Source: Gemmatimonadales bacterium UBA2975 (GTDB lineage: Bacteria > Gemmatimonadota > Gemmatimonadetes > Longimicrobiales > Gaopeijiaceae). From it: DNA of 64,000 bases. The number at the start of each line of letters is the position of its first letter. The first letter of the stretch is position 1. The translations under genes and the position numbers were made by a program. Location: positions 45,137-109,136 of the forward strand of contig DEAT01000048.1 in the NCBI GenBank assembly GCA_002348265.1. Reading direction: 5' to 3'. This document shows positions 1 through 9,409 of the stretch, piece by piece. Under the pieces are notes generated by a model that worked only from the letters and a program-made list of their open reading frames with translations, did no database searches and was not told the DNA's origin.

Positions 1-485
1 AACGCTTGCTCGGCCTTCGTTCCTCCATAGGCATCGACCAACCTCCACTGACGTCCTCCGAAGAAGAACACACCAGCCGCTCTCTTGAGCGGTTCTACAA
101 ACGCGTCGGTGTCAGCTTCTGCGGGATCGGTGGTATGAAGCAGCGTTAAGTTGCGCGCCCCATGATCACGCCAAGCGTTCATACCTTGATAGAACTCGTC
201 GTACTCCTCCGCACCTCCGGCTGTAGGGACGAGTACTATATGCGCATCGGGACCCCCAGCGAGATCAATAAAGCGCTCGTAGATCTCAGCGGAACGCATT
301 GCTCCTCCTACGATCACCAGAGAGCCCCGTTCGGGCCCCACCTTGGGTAGCGATGCAGCCTGCTGGGCTTCGATTGTGGAAGTCCCAAGCAAAGAAATCA
401 TCAACAAGGCAAACAGGACCAGATGGGTCGTGCGACTCGGTCGGCTCAGTTGTGCAGTCCCCAAGTCATTCGTGCTATATGTCAT
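1..485 (-). CDS. S51 peptidase, cyanophycinase-like (partial, 3' end missing)
   Basis: The reading frame runs from an ATG at 485 off the left edge, so only the first 161 residues are seen. It opens with a hydrophobic signal-like segment ending in Ala-Gln, so the protein is probably exported. A GSLVIVGGAMR strand, a PTAGG loop and GVFFFGGRQWRLVDAYGGT follow, the pattern of the S51 / type 1 glutamine amidotransferase-like fold found in cyanophycinases. The nucleophile Ser would lie beyond the edge. The ATG overlaps the stop of the symporter gene as ATGA, so the two are probably translated together. Family assignment is fairly secure; the substrate is unknown. Confidence 0.75.
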   Translation of the reverse strand, partial: MTYSTNDLGTAQLSRPSRTTHLVLFALLMISLLGTSTIEAQQAASLPKVGPERGSLVIVGGAMRSAEIYERFIDLAGGPDAHIVLVPTAGGAEEYDEFYQGMNAWRDHGARNLTLLHTTDPAEADTDAFVEPLKRAAGVFFFGGRQWRLVDAYGGTKAEQA

Positions 486-1975
486 CTAGAAATCTCCGGA
501 TAGATCTGTCGCTCCAGTTCTCCGTGGATGCGATTGAGTGTTTCTTCCGTCGGCTCTTCAGTAACTGCCGACACGACCACTGCGACAGCGGTGTTGAGGA
601 GTAATGCCCACACACCCCCATGAAGCCCAAAGGGATGAGGTGTTACAACGAGAGTGACGTATAGGACAGCGAGCCCGACAAGCAGTCCGGCGAGAACTCC
701 TGTTCTGGTCAATGTTCGACGCATTGGGAAGCAGACACCTACAATTGCTGGCATCAACTGTAAGGCCCCGGAACCACTCAGCGTCACGAGAACTACCAAA
801 AAATCAAACGTCCGCACTGAGAGCAGGTAACCGACAACGAGGAGTGCGGCTACGATCGCCCGACCAACCCAGAGGTAGTGCCTCTGCCCGCGATCAGGTG
901 CCACATAACGCTGGTATATGTCCCGAGTGAGCACACTCATGTTCGCGTGCAGAATCGAGTCGAGGGTCGACATCGCTGCCGCGGTCGCCCCCGCAAGGAT
1001 CACGCCGGTGAGAATGGGCGGGGCATGAGCAAAAAGTAGCTCTGGGAATATACGATCCGGTACTTCCAGACCAGGCATCGCGACCGCGCCACCAAGTCCG
1101 ACCAACGCCGCCGGCACGTATAGTGTCATAAGATAGATTGGAGTCGTGGCCCCAAGCAGCTTCAGTGTCTTCGCGTCTACAGCTGTGTAATAGCGCATCA
1201 TCATATGCGGCTGGAAAATGATCCCGAACGAAAGAGTGATCGTCATACCGATCCACATGCCCGGAGTGAAGAAGCCTTGGGGGCCGGGCAAGCTCAAGAG
1301 ATCCGGTCGCTGGGCCCGAACCTCAGCCCATAACTGCATCGGTCCACCGAAGAGATCGTAGGCCAAATACATCGCGCCAACCCATACAGCGACATACATC
1401 CAGATGCCTTGGATCACATCGGTCCAGTAGACAGCTCGGAGCCCTCCCGCCATTAAGTAGGCGGCAGCTACCACCAGGAGGATAAGGGTTCCGATTTCGA
1501 AAGTGATCCGATCACCCGAAGCCACGTTGATGATGTACCCGAGCCCCTGCGCTTGGACTTGGATGTAGAGGATGGTGAAAACGACAGAGACAATCGCGAC
1601 CGCTATACGCACTGCCTCGGACTCGTAGAAATCGGCGAGCATATCCGCGGGTGTGATGTACCGGTGCGCTTTGCCCAGCGCCCAAATCCTAGGTCCGAGA
1701 ACATACGTTATCGCGCCGACCAGCAATGTCCATGTTCCAGCAGCCCAAAACCCAATGCCATGACTATAGAAAAAGCCACCCGAGCCGAGAAACGCGAAGG
1801 CAGAGTGAAAGGTGGCGACAACCGTGAGGTACAGGACAATAAAACCAGCCTTCCGACCGTATAGGAGAAAGTCCTCCATGTCGACGGTCATCCGCTTGTT
1901 CGCAATGACGCCCAGGATGATCGTCACTAACAGGTAGATGAAGATCAGGCTGGTGGCGACAACCCAAGGCTCCAC
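482..1975 (-). CDS. Sodium:solute symporter (SSS family)
   Basis: Polytopic membrane protein of about 497 residues with roughly 12-13 hydrophobic segments. It has the SSS-family pattern: an N-terminal DFLLYGRK stretch, GGLRAVYWTDVIQGIWM in the middle and AAAMSTLDSILHANMSVLTRDIYQRY near residue 340, the usual Na+-site region. I place the start at the GTG at 1975, one base after the stop of the DUF3311 gene, because the longer frame only adds residues that overlap that gene. A DUF3311 protein directly upstream is the usual arrangement for one SSS subfamily. It presumably imports a small organic solute with Na+; the substrate cannot be read from sequence. Confidence 0.88.
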   Translation of the reverse strand: MEPWVVATSLIFIYLLVTIILGVIANKRMTVDMEDFLLYGRKAGFIVLYLTVVATFHSAFAFLGSGGFFYSHGIGFWAAGTWTLLVGAITYVLGPRIWALGKAHRYITPADMLADFYESEAVRIAVAIVSVVFTILYIQVQAQGLGYIINVASGDRITFEIGTLILLVVAAAYLMAGGLRAVYWTDVIQGIWMYVAVWVGAMYLAYDLFGGPMQLWAEVRAQRPDLLSLPGPQGFFTPGMWIGMTITLSFGIIFQPHMMMRYYTAVDAKTLKLLGATTPIYLMTLYVPAALVGLGGAVAMPGLEVPDRIFPELLFAHAPPILTGVILAGATAAAMSTLDSILHANMSVLTRDIYQRYVAPDRGQRHYLWVGRAIVAALLVVGYLLSVRTFDFLVVLVTLSGSGALQLMPAIVGVCFPMRRTLTRTGVLAGLLVGLAVLYVTLVVTPHPFGLHGGVWALLLNTAVAVVVSAVTEEPTEETLNRIHGELERQIYPEISR

Positions 1976-1976
1976 G

Positions 1977-2204
1977 TCAGACCCCCTTTCGCAAAGACCA
2001 AACGAGCACACCGATCAGTGCTGAGTAGACCACGAAGAGGATCACAAAAAACAAGGGAACGCCCATGATCCAAGTATCCGGGCGATCCCAAACCGCATGC
2101 GTGAACGGTGGCATCGCGAGCAGAAAAACCACTAGGAAAACCATTGTGGCTATCCTGCCTTCCGCGCTTCGTGGGATCAGGTGTGACTGACGTTCTTGGC
2201 TCAT
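1977..2204 (-). CDS. DUF3311 small membrane protein
   Basis: 75-residue protein with two hydrophobic helices (about residues 20-38 and 45-68) ending in a short Lys/Arg tail. The sequence, with a Pro-rich first loop and a GVPLFFVILFVVYSALIGVLVW second helix, fits DUF3311, a family that typically sits immediately 5' of SSS symporter genes, as here. The stop is one base from the symporter's likely GTG start. It probably acts as an accessory subunit of the transporter, by analogy with other small-subunit/symporter pairs; this is inference. Confidence 0.8.
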   Translation of the reverse strand: MSQERQSHLIPRSAEGRIATMVFLVVFLLAMPPFTHAVWDRPDTWIMGVPLFFVILFVVYSALIGVLVWSLRKGV

Positions 2205-2351
2205 GGGCGGCGAACATGAGCCAAGGTCCAGAACTACGCCAGCGCATTAGGTCACCCTGGCGTCCTCGATAGAGGACACGTCATGCTCCTCACCGCCGAA
2301 CAGTAATCCCATAAGTTACTGTGCTCAAAGCATTTGTGGAAACACGTGCGT

Positions 2352-2368
2352 TTGGCACACCCCTTGCC
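2352..2368 (+). promoter_or_regulatory. sigma-54 (-24/-12) promoter
   Basis: TTGGCAC-ACCCC-TTGCC matches the RpoN consensus (TGGCAC, five bases, TTGC), with GG and GC at the required spacing. A start site near 2379 would leave a short leader before the barrel gene at 2402/2414. No upstream activator site was identified. Confidence 0.72.
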
Positions 2369-2413
2369 CCTTACATACGTGACAATTGGAGAACGGAAGG
2401 TATGGAGGGCGTC

Positions 2414-3175
2414 ATGCGGCACACGAGATACGCAGCCATAGCTGTCACTGCCTTGACAGTCTTTGCAACCGGACTCGAAGCTCAGAAAAAAAGTAGGCCA
2501 AATTTAATGCAGCCCGAAAATCGCGTCCCGGCTGCAATCGAGATTGATAATTCCGGACCAGGCGGATTCTGGGGTATCAATTTCGTCGCAGCCACCCCGG
2601 TAGGTGAAATGGCAACGCTGGTTGACCAAGGATTCGGTCTTGAATTATCAGTCGGTGCACCGATGGCCGCCGATGGCCACCTACGCATGAGAGTCGACCT
2701 TGGCGCCGTCGTATACGGCTGGGAGGAGCTCTTCTACGGGTACTGCAGATTCACATGCCGAGTGGCATCGGGATCGAATGTCACTACGACAAATTCCATC
2801 CTTTATGGAAGCGTAGGACCAGAGATCGTCCTCGCTAGCGGTGACTTCGAACCGTACGTGCACGCGGGAGCAAGCGTATCCTACTTCGTCACATCGTCTC
2901 AGCTAGACGACAACGATGGTTATGGATCTTACATGCATACTACCAACTATTCTGATACCGTACTCGGATGGCGTTTCGGAGGCGGATTTCGCTTCCGGGT
3001 CGGTCAACGAACACTTATCGACGTAGGTGTTCATAAGGCAGATAACCAAGTAGCGACATACCTCACAGAAGGTGATGTGGTCGACGAACGAGACGGCTCA
3101 ATAGCCCTCTACCCTAATACGTCGGACGCGGACCTGATGAGCTTCAGGCTTGGTGTGAGCTTCGCCTTCCGATGA
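2414..3175 (+). CDS. Outer-membrane beta-barrel protein
   Basis: About 253 residues. A signal peptide (residues 1-24, ending GLEAQ) is followed by alternating amphipathic strands and a final Phe-Arg (RLGVSFAFR), the C-terminal pattern of barrels handled by BAM. Two Cys (CRFTC) sit in a loop. The ATG at 2414 follows a GGAGG; an ATG at 2402 is also possible. Longer upstream starts are excluded because they lie before the sigma-54 promoter at 2352-2368. No specific family is recognised, and the function could be a small porin or a surface structural protein. Confidence 0.7.
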   Translation: MRHTRYAAIAVTALTVFATGLEAQKKSRPNLMQPENRVPAAIEIDNSGPGGFWGINFVAATPVGEMATLVDQGFGLELSVGAPMAADGHLRMRVDLGAVVYGWEELFYGYCRFTCRVASGSNVTTTNSILYGSVGPEIVLASGDFEPYVHAGASVSYFVTSSQLDDNDGYGSYMHTTNYSDTVLGWRFGGGFRFRVGQRTLIDVGVHKADNQVATYLTEGDVVDERDGSIALYPNTSDADLMSFRLGVSFAFR

Positions 3176-3261
3176 TGCGAAACCGAAGCGTTTTCTCCGA
3201 GAACCCTTTCTGACAAATCGGTCACCAAGCCTTAAGGAGTGGCTCGCCATATACGACTTTT

Positions 3262-4566
3262 TCAGAAAGCCGACCGCACCCGTGCCCTGTCGACTTTGCC
3301 GTTGGCATTCCGAGGGAGTACGTCACCAACCTTCCACATTCGCGGACGACTCGCCGCTGACATCTCGTTAGCAACCCAAGATTCAAATTCGTCTAGGTCA
3401 AGGTTACTAACCACCGGTTCAATCCAAGCTGCGACGCGCTCTCCCCACACTTCATCAGGGACCCCGACAACGCATATATCGGTTACAGCCGGATGCAACC
3501 GAAGGCGCTCTTCAACCTCAATCGCATCGATTGTGACGCCACCAGTCACAATCCGATCTATGCGACGCCCAGTAATAGAAAGTCGTCCACCCTCTTCGAT
3601 TACTCCCATATCACCTGTTCTGTACCAACCCTCCCCGTCCGCTAATTTCTCAACTTCGTTTCCAACGTAACCAAGAGCTCTCGTAGCACCCCTCGTCATA
3701 AGTTCACCATCATGGGAAACCCGCACCTCGACCCCCTGCAGCGGACATCCCACATCTCTCCTGCCGGCCCGAACCTCCTCAGGTCCAGCGGTGGCTATCT
3801 GAGAACTCATCTCGGTGGCGCCATAGGTCAATGCAATCGGCCATCCCGAGTCTACGGCCCTATTGACCAGGCCAAGTGGTGCGTGGGCTCCACCGACCAA
3901 AACACACTTCAAACGTTGGGGTGTGCTCCTCGTACCCCACTCGTCTAGGAGGCGGTGCAACTGCGTCGGGACAAGTGACATGTGGGTCGGCCCTTCTTCA
4001 TCTTCCAGAAGAGTGACCGTGTCAGAAACATTGAACTTCCCTGGGGCAAGAAGTCGGTTTCCAAGCAAAATCGAACGAGTTATCAGTGCTAGTCCACCGA
4101 TATGCGCCAGAGAGAGGGACGCCATCCATACGTCCTCTCGACACAGCGACAATCTCGCTGCCGACCCCTGAGCATTTGCCTCGAAATTCTCCCAAGACAG
4201 GGCGACACCACGAGGACGACCCGAAGTACCTGACGTCCACAGTATCGAACAGGTCCCCTCAGGAGGATTGCCTATAGCAAGAGATTTACGCGCCTCGTCT
4301 CTCGCGGCCTCACTCAATCTGGGATTCAGCGGTGCCGCGATGAAGCCCGCCCGCCACGTAGCCAACAATTCGACTACACCTTCCACATCAGGTTCAACCT
4401 CGAACGTATGGACCAATCCGTTAGCAGATGACGACTCCCTAACCTCGCGCAACACTCGGGCTCGAGTCTCTACTCGATCAGTGATCTCCGCGAGTGAAAA
4501 CCATTCGGAACCCGAGGAGATCAGCAGAGCTTCCGGAGACAGCGGCGAACGACTCAGAAGGGTCAT
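3262..4566 (-). CDS. menE: o-Succinylbenzoate-CoA ligase
   Basis: Acyl-adenylate-forming enzyme of 434 residues, activating o-succinylbenzoate to its CoA thioester in menaquinone synthesis. The P-loop-like motif ILWTSGTSGRPRGVALS lies near residues 108-124, ALTYGATEMSS near 247, the hinge YRTGDMGVIEEGGRLSITGRRID near 318 and the C-terminal Lys in PRNANGKVDR. It is slightly shorter than typical MenE. It is the last gene of the menF-menD-cyclophilin-menA-menE operon and starts 6 bases after the menA stop. Sequence alone would only say AMP-dependent ligase; the men context fixes the function. Confidence 0.9.
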   Translation of the reverse strand: MTLLSRSPLSPEALLISSGSEWFSLAEITDRVETRARVLREVRESSSANGLVHTFEVEPDVEGVVELLATWRAGFIAAPLNPRLSEAARDEARKSLAIGNPPEGTCSILWTSGTSGRPRGVALSWENFEANAQGSAARLSLCREDVWMASLSLAHIGGLALITRSILLGNRLLAPGKFNVSDTVTLLEDEEGPTHMSLVPTQLHRLLDEWGTRSTPQRLKCVLVGGAHAPLGLVNRAVDSGWPIALTYGATEMSSQIATAGPEEVRAGRRDVGCPLQGVEVRVSHDGELMTRGATRALGYVGNEVEKLADGEGWYRTGDMGVIEEGGRLSITGRRIDRIVTGGVTIDAIEVEERLRLHPAVTDICVVGVPDEVWGERVAAWIEPVVSNLDLDEFESWVANEMSAASRPRMWKVGDVLPRNANGKVDRARVRSAF

Positions 4567-4572
4567 ATCGAA

Positions 4573-5478
4573 TCAGCCCAGAGCTAGGCCCAAGGCTAGA
4601 GCCGCCCCATAGACGATCACTACCCGCGCAGTCTGACCCAGAGCAGGAATCAACTCAGAAGGGTCTCTGTAGCGAAAGGCCGCACGAAGTGGTGACATGG
4701 CCAGTGGAAGCGCAACGAGAGAAAACAACGATGCCGTCGGCCATCCATAGACGTTCCAGCCGATTACTGGGACGAGGGTCCCGCAGACAATCAAACAAAC
4801 GAGTTCTGCACGCGTACCCGCCACACCAATGCGCACAGCCAAGGTCCGCTTGCCCGCGCGTTTGTCGGTCCGAAGATCGCGCAGATTGTTCATCACTAGA
4901 ATCGCGGTGCTGAGGGCACCTAAGCCCGCTCCCGCAAGCAACGCATCAGGGGACCAAGACAGTGCCTGCACATAGTAGGTGCCGGCAACAGCAATAAGAC
5001 CAAAGAACAAGAAAACGAATATGTCCCCAAGCCCATGGTACGCCAAAGGCAAAGGGCCACCGGTATAGGCCACCGCGCAGATTACCGAGGCCATGCCGAT
5101 CAAAAAAATCGGCCATCCCGCAACCACCACGAGGTACACGCCGACTAGCATGGCAAAGGACAGTGCGATGAACATTGCCCTCCTGACTTCTTCGGGCGCG
5201 ATGATCCCGGCCTGAGTCACCCGGGTCGGACCTACACGATTTTCGTCATCTCCACCGCGCACGAAGTCGTAGTAGTCATTCCCTAGATTGGTCCCAATCT
5301 GAATCAGCAACGCTCCCACCAGTGCGGCTACGGCAGGAAGAGCCACAAAAACACCATCATGAATGGCGAGGCCGGCCCCCACGGCAACTGGAGCAACCGC
5401 GGCTGTAAGAGTCTTGGGGCGGACTGCTATGCTCCATGCCTGTACGCGCCCCTTCAAAGACGTTGCCATCATACTCAC
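4573..5478 (-). CDS. menA: 1,4-Dihydroxy-2-naphthoate polyprenyltransferase
   Basis: UbiA-superfamily membrane prenyltransferase, 301 residues, about eight or nine hydrophobic segments. It joins the polyprenyl chain to 1,4-dihydroxy-2-naphthoate to give demethylmenaquinone. The first Asp-rich motif appears as GNDYYDFVRGGDDENRVGP (about residues 67-85) and the second as NNLRDLRTDKRAGKRTLAVR (about residues 197-216), both diagnostic of MenA. It starts four bases after the cyclophilin stop and is followed closely by menE. Confidence 0.95.
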   Translation of the reverse strand: MSMMATSLKGRVQAWSIAVRPKTLTAAVAPVAVGAGLAIHDGVFVALPAVAALVGALLIQIGTNLGNDYYDFVRGGDDENRVGPTRVTQAGIIAPEEVRRAMFIALSFAMLVGVYLVVVAGWPIFLIGMASVICAVAYTGGPLPLAYHGLGDIFVFLFFGLIAVAGTYYVQALSWSPDALLAGAGLGALSTAILVMNNLRDLRTDKRAGKRTLAVRIGVAGTRAELVCLIVCGTLVPVIGWNVYGWPTASLFSLVALPLAMSPLRAAFRYRDPSELIPALGQTARVVIVYGAALALGLALG

Positions 5479-5482
5479 GAAG

Positions 5483-6148
5483 TCAGCGCCAGCTCCCTAT
5501 GATTCGCGTCGTAATGATCGAGTCCAGCTGTGGATACTCGCGTCTAAGATAGTCATTCCCCTGCACTCGAATCGAATCCTGACTCGGCGTGCGATCCGCA
5601 TACGCACCATAGAAGCCCATCGGGACCTCGACGCCCTCTACAATCTCGCCGACCGGCGGATACCCTACGACACCTCCGGATGCAAGCACATCAAGCCGCT
5701 CGTTATCGGCTAAATTGATGTATAGCTGAAATGATCGAGTACTCGGGCCACCTCGAGCGAAGCTTACCGTGCCTTGGAGATTACTTCCGATGACTGGCTC
5801 GTCATCCAAGGGATGGTCACGCCACACTGAATCACGCACGGGCTCTCCCGAGTATCCCCATTGCGCGACAAACCCATCGATCATCCGGTAAAAACGGGCA
5901 CCCGCATAGAAATTATTTTCTACTAGGTGCCAAACCCGATCCACAGCGAGTGGTGACCAATGCCGTCTCATCTTCACCGTAATAGCCCCCTCGCTTGTCT
6001 GAATATCTACGAGGAATGAATCCGGAGCCTGAGCAGTCAGATCATCAAGCGTCGGTTTGTATAGAGCGGTATTAGGACCCGCGCATGCAACAATGACCAG
6101 AACACTAGTCAGCAACACAAGACGGCGGACCCACGAACAGTCGACCAC
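5483..6148 (-). CDS. Cyclophilin-type peptidyl-prolyl isomerase, lipoprotein
   Basis: 221 residues. A signal ending VLVIVAC gives a lipobox, so the mature protein is probably an acylated periplasmic lipoprotein. The rest is a cyclophilin domain: VDIQTSEGAITVKM, ARFYRMIDGFVAQWG (core FxxxxxxFxxQ-type strand), GTVSFARGGPSTRSFQLYINL and GEIVEGVEV. The canonical Gln-Gly-Gly is changed to Gln-Trp-Gly. The GTG start directly follows the menD TAA (TAAGTG), so it is embedded in the men operon and translationally coupled to it. A role in menaquinone synthesis is not implied by sequence. Confidence 0.85.
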   Translation of the reverse strand: MVDCSWVRRLVLLTSVLVIVACAGPNTALYKPTLDDLTAQAPDSFLVDIQTSEGAITVKMRRHWSPLAVDRVWHLVENNFYAGARFYRMIDGFVAQWGYSGEPVRDSVWRDHPLDDEPVIGSNLQGTVSFARGGPSTRSFQLYINLADNERLDVLASGGVVGYPPVGEIVEGVEVPMGFYGAYADRTPSQDSIRVQGNDYLRREYPQLDSIITTRIIGSWR

Positions 6149-7930
6149 TTAACTCAGTACCTCCAGCACCTTCTCGATAACTGTATCCCTCGATAGGGTA
6201 CGCATACGATGTCCTTCAGCACCATCGGTGCGTACCCGGATCAATCGGGTTTCACCCGTGGCGATGGCATTATTGACCTCTACTTCAAGTTCTTCGACCG
6301 AAGTCTCTATGGTTTCGACTCCGTGCGCAGCAGCTGTATGCGAGGGGTCTAAACCGTGCGGGGTCGTAAAGTACCTGGTGAAGTCAGGTTCGAAATCAGA
6401 GATCGGAAGCATCCCGAAAATCGCTCCTCCATCGTTATCCACCAGAACGATCACTAATGGTGCGTCGTCCTCCCGGCTCCACAAAAAACCATTCTGGTCG
6501 TGGAAGAACGCAACATCTCCTATCAGTAGCAGAGTCGGTCCACTATGCTGAGATGAGATTCCAAAAGCCGTGGACACCACGCCATCGATCCCGCTCGCAC
6601 CGCGATTTGCAAAGACATGGATATTCTTCCCTTCCTCATGCTCCATGCGCAGAGCAGCGAACGCGTCGAGGTCCCGGACCGGCATCGAACTCGAAACAAC
6701 TAAGGCTGCGCCGTGCGGAAGAGCACGCAGCGTTGCCCCGGCCACCGCACCCTCACCGAGTTCACCCTCGGAGATAGGCGAAAGAGCTTCTCGAGCCGCT
6801 CGATCCGCTCTAGCCCAGGACCTGAAGGGCTCTTCTGATAGCTCCTTTCTGTGCGTGGGCCATTTCGAGCTCATTCGGGTAAGAGCGTCGACCGCATCCG
6901 CCCGGAAATACGTTGTCGCAGTTACTCCATGGTCCTTCCATCTCGGACCATCGTCAATAACCAATTGCTCTGCATCAGCGTGTTGGAAAAGCCACCTTTG
7001 GAGAGAGGCAGAAGTGGGTGATGCACCTACGCGAACCACGACCTCCGGGGTCAAGTGCTCGCGCACGCGGGCATCGCTCAAGAAGAGATCGTAGCCAACG
7101 ATCACCCGATCATCACCGACTCCGAAGCGAGCACCACTCAAGGGATCTGCAAGCAGAGGAAACCCTGTCACGGAAGCGAAGTGCCTTACGGCGGGGCCAA
7201 GAAGAGAAGCCTCTTCTGATGGCCCAGCTACGATCACACCGATTCTCCCGGCAAGGCATTTTAAGAGCTGCCCCAGTTGCTCTTCAGTGATGGCTGGACG
7301 AGTCGACTCGATGCGCACCATCGGTGATCCGTCTGCTCGACCCTCGAATGCCAGCGGATCTTCAACGACCAGGTCATGTGCTGAGTCTTGGGGCTCGAGT
7401 GGCTTGTCGAACGGGACGTTTACATGCACCGGTCCCTTAGAAGATCCGCAAGACTTGTCCCAAACACGTCCGGCGATACTCCTTAAATGCCGAAGCGATC
7501 TGGAGTCGATTATCGGTTCTGACAGTTGGAAGAACGCACGGGGGTAGCGTCCAAAGATTTGATACTGATCAATCGCCTGGTTGGCATCCGCCCCTCGCAA
7601 TCGATTAGGTCGATCCGCTGATAGCACTATCAAAGGAACTCCTGACTGACTGGCCTCTACCACTGCTGGAAATAGGTTGGCGACGGCGGTCCCAGAAGTC
7701 GTGATTATCGCTGCCGGACGTCCCGTTGCCTTCCCGACTCCTAGGGCGAAGAAACCGCAAGCACGCTCGTCTAGATGTACCCGTACCCTGAGTCTCTCGT
7801 CAGCCGCGCACGCCATCACGAGTGGAGTCGAGCGCGATCCAGGCGCTATAACAACCTCGCGCAAACCAGCACGTGCTAACTCGTCCACAAGACTACGAGC
7901 CCACAATGTATTGGCAGTCGATTCGGTCAC
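6149..7930 (-). CDS. menD: SEPHCHC synthase (2-succinyl-5-enolpyruvyl-6-hydroxy-3-cyclohexene-1-carboxylate synthase)
   Basis: ThDP-dependent enzyme of 593 residues, adding the succinic semialdehyde unit from 2-oxoglutarate to isochorismate. Seen in sequence: VVIAPGSRSTPL and HLDERACGFFALG (with the catalytic Glu of the pyrimidine site), TTSGTAVANLFPAVVEA, SADRPNRLRGADANQAIDQ, and the C-terminal ThDP/metal motif GDVAFFHDQNG. The start is a GTG at 7930, 26 bases after menF. Length and motifs match the family well. Confidence 0.96.
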   Translation of the reverse strand: MTESTANTLWARSLVDELARAGLREVVIAPGSRSTPLVMACAADERLRVRVHLDERACGFFALGVGKATGRPAAIITTSGTAVANLFPAVVEASQSGVPLIVLSADRPNRLRGADANQAIDQYQIFGRYPRAFFQLSEPIIDSRSLRHLRSIAGRVWDKSCGSSKGPVHVNVPFDKPLEPQDSAHDLVVEDPLAFEGRADGSPMVRIESTRPAITEEQLGQLLKCLAGRIGVIVAGPSEEASLLGPAVRHFASVTGFPLLADPLSGARFGVGDDRVIVGYDLFLSDARVREHLTPEVVVRVGASPTSASLQRWLFQHADAEQLVIDDGPRWKDHGVTATTYFRADAVDALTRMSSKWPTHRKELSEEPFRSWARADRAAREALSPISEGELGEGAVAGATLRALPHGAALVVSSSMPVRDLDAFAALRMEHEEGKNIHVFANRGASGIDGVVSTAFGISSQHSGPTLLLIGDVAFFHDQNGFLWSREDDAPLVIVLVDNDGGAIFGMLPISDFEPDFTRYFTTPHGLDPSHTAAAHGVETIETSVEELEVEVNNAIATGETRLIRVRTDGAEGHRMRTLSRDTVIEKVLEVLS

Positions 7931-7956
7931 GGGTTACGCCTCAACGCGTTGGATTG

Positions 7957-9339
7957 CTAAAAATGATTGTCTAGATGCAGTTCTGCACCAGCTGCGCGAA
8001 GTGCATCGAGCATCGGTTCGAACTTGATGCTGGTTTCCTCCCACTCCAGCGCAGGAACTGACCCTTCAACGATGCCCGCTCCAGCGAAGAGACGCCATCC
8101 CGAGTCTTTTGATACCCCCATCCGAAGCGCTGGACAAAACACTCCGTTGCCCTCGACGTCGAACCAACCCACTGGCCCGGCATACCATCCACGCTCGAAA
8201 GGCTCCTCTCGCTCTAGGAAGGCCATCGCAGCATCTCGCGGCAGCCCGCACACCGCAGCGGTTGGGTGGAGCAGTCTAACAAGATCCAGTATGCCCACAG
8301 TAGATGGAACAGACGCCCGGATCTCAGTTTCCAAATGCTGAATCCGGGCTAACGTCAGCACGTGCGGTTGCGGATCCGTGCGAATGTTGTGCCCTACAGT
8401 TTCTAGCCGGGCCACCATATCGTCTAGAGCGATTTGTTGCTCGGCTCGGTCCTTATCCGAAGCTAAGAGTTGATTCGCTAGCTTGGCCTGCTCGCTCTGC
8501 GATTCACCTCGCCTTATCGATCCTGCGACAGCAGTGGCATGGAAAACCCCATCTCTGAGAGTTGCAACAGTCTCCGGAGCCGCACCCACTATCGCCGAGC
8601 CTGGCACGGGCTCGAAGAGAAAAACGTGACTGCCCTGATTCATCTCCCACAGTTTTGCTACCACGTCCACGGGATCAATCACACCTTCTCTAAAGTCAAC
8701 GTCCATGGTACGAGCCATCACAGCTTTCGAGATAGATCCGGCTCGTATTGCATGCAGCGAACTATCAATTGCCGTCTCCCACTTCGCCCGCTCAGTTGCT
8801 AAGGTGAAGCCGAACTTTCTTTCTGGGCCCCCAGGAAAAAAGGCTCTCGATGTCATTTCAGCTCTAAGCAACTCCGCTTTTGCACGAAGCCTCTGAAAGA
8901 CTTGGTCCCTCTCCTCATTCTTGACCAAAGCCCGCACCCGAAGCCAAGTGTCCCCCGAGTCGCCACGCTCTAGTTCTATCGCAGGGAGATGGAATAGACT
9001 ATCCGGAAAATCCGCCCAAACACCTGAGGCTTCATGATCTGAACGAAATGAAAAGCCTCCATAAAATCGTAGGCTAGAATCACGATCTGCTAGACCTGTA
9101 AGGAGCGTACGCTGCATTAGTTCACGCGCAGAACTCGCGGTCTTGGCGAAACGGTCGCCATCCCTGAAGTGTTCTGCTCTGAGTGACAAGGTGACCCCCC
9201 TGTGCGCAAACCAGCTCTCGTCTCTCGCCCAGAAGCCCCTCGGTTCACCCTTTGCTTGATGCAGAAACGATTGAGGGCTCAGATCAGGCGCTGGCACCGA
9301 CACAGTCGCTAGGCAACGCAAGGAATCATGTGAGGCCAA
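7957..9339 (-). CDS. menF: Isochorismate synthase
   Basis: Chorismate-utilising enzyme of 460 residues, converting chorismate to isochorismate as the first committed menaquinone step. C-terminal hallmarks are present: FLFEPVPGSAIVGAAPETVATL, a Gly-Ser-Ile-Arg-Arg-Gly loop, HLETEIRA, LHPTAAVCGLPRDAA, and YAGPVGWFDVEGNGVFCPALR. The frame begins with TTG at 9339; no better start lies in frame near the fold's N-terminus. First gene of the men operon. menB and menC are not in this window. Confidence 0.93.
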   Translation of the reverse strand: MASHDSLRCLATVSVPAPDLSPQSFLHQAKGEPRGFWARDESWFAHRGVTLSLRAEHFRDGDRFAKTASSARELMQRTLLTGLADRDSSLRFYGGFSFRSDHEASGVWADFPDSLFHLPAIELERGDSGDTWLRVRALVKNEERDQVFQRLRAKAELLRAEMTSRAFFPGGPERKFGFTLATERAKWETAIDSSLHAIRAGSISKAVMARTMDVDFREGVIDPVDVVAKLWEMNQGSHVFLFEPVPGSAIVGAAPETVATLRDGVFHATAVAGSIRRGESQSEQAKLANQLLASDKDRAEQQIALDDMVARLETVGHNIRTDPQPHVLTLARIQHLETEIRASVPSTVGILDLVRLLHPTAAVCGLPRDAAMAFLEREEPFERGWYAGPVGWFDVEGNGVFCPALRMGVSKDSGWRLFAGAGIVEGSVPALEWEETSIKFEPMLDALRAAGAELHLDNHF

Positions 9340-9409
9340 GTATTTTCCCCAGAACTCGGTCAGCCGACCGTATCGATTGATACCGGCTGGAAATATAGGA
9401 TTTAGGACA

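Noticed and set aside
2321..2413. Upstream start of the barrel gene at 2321
   Set aside because: It is upstream of the sigma-54 promoter and lacks a signal peptide at that position.
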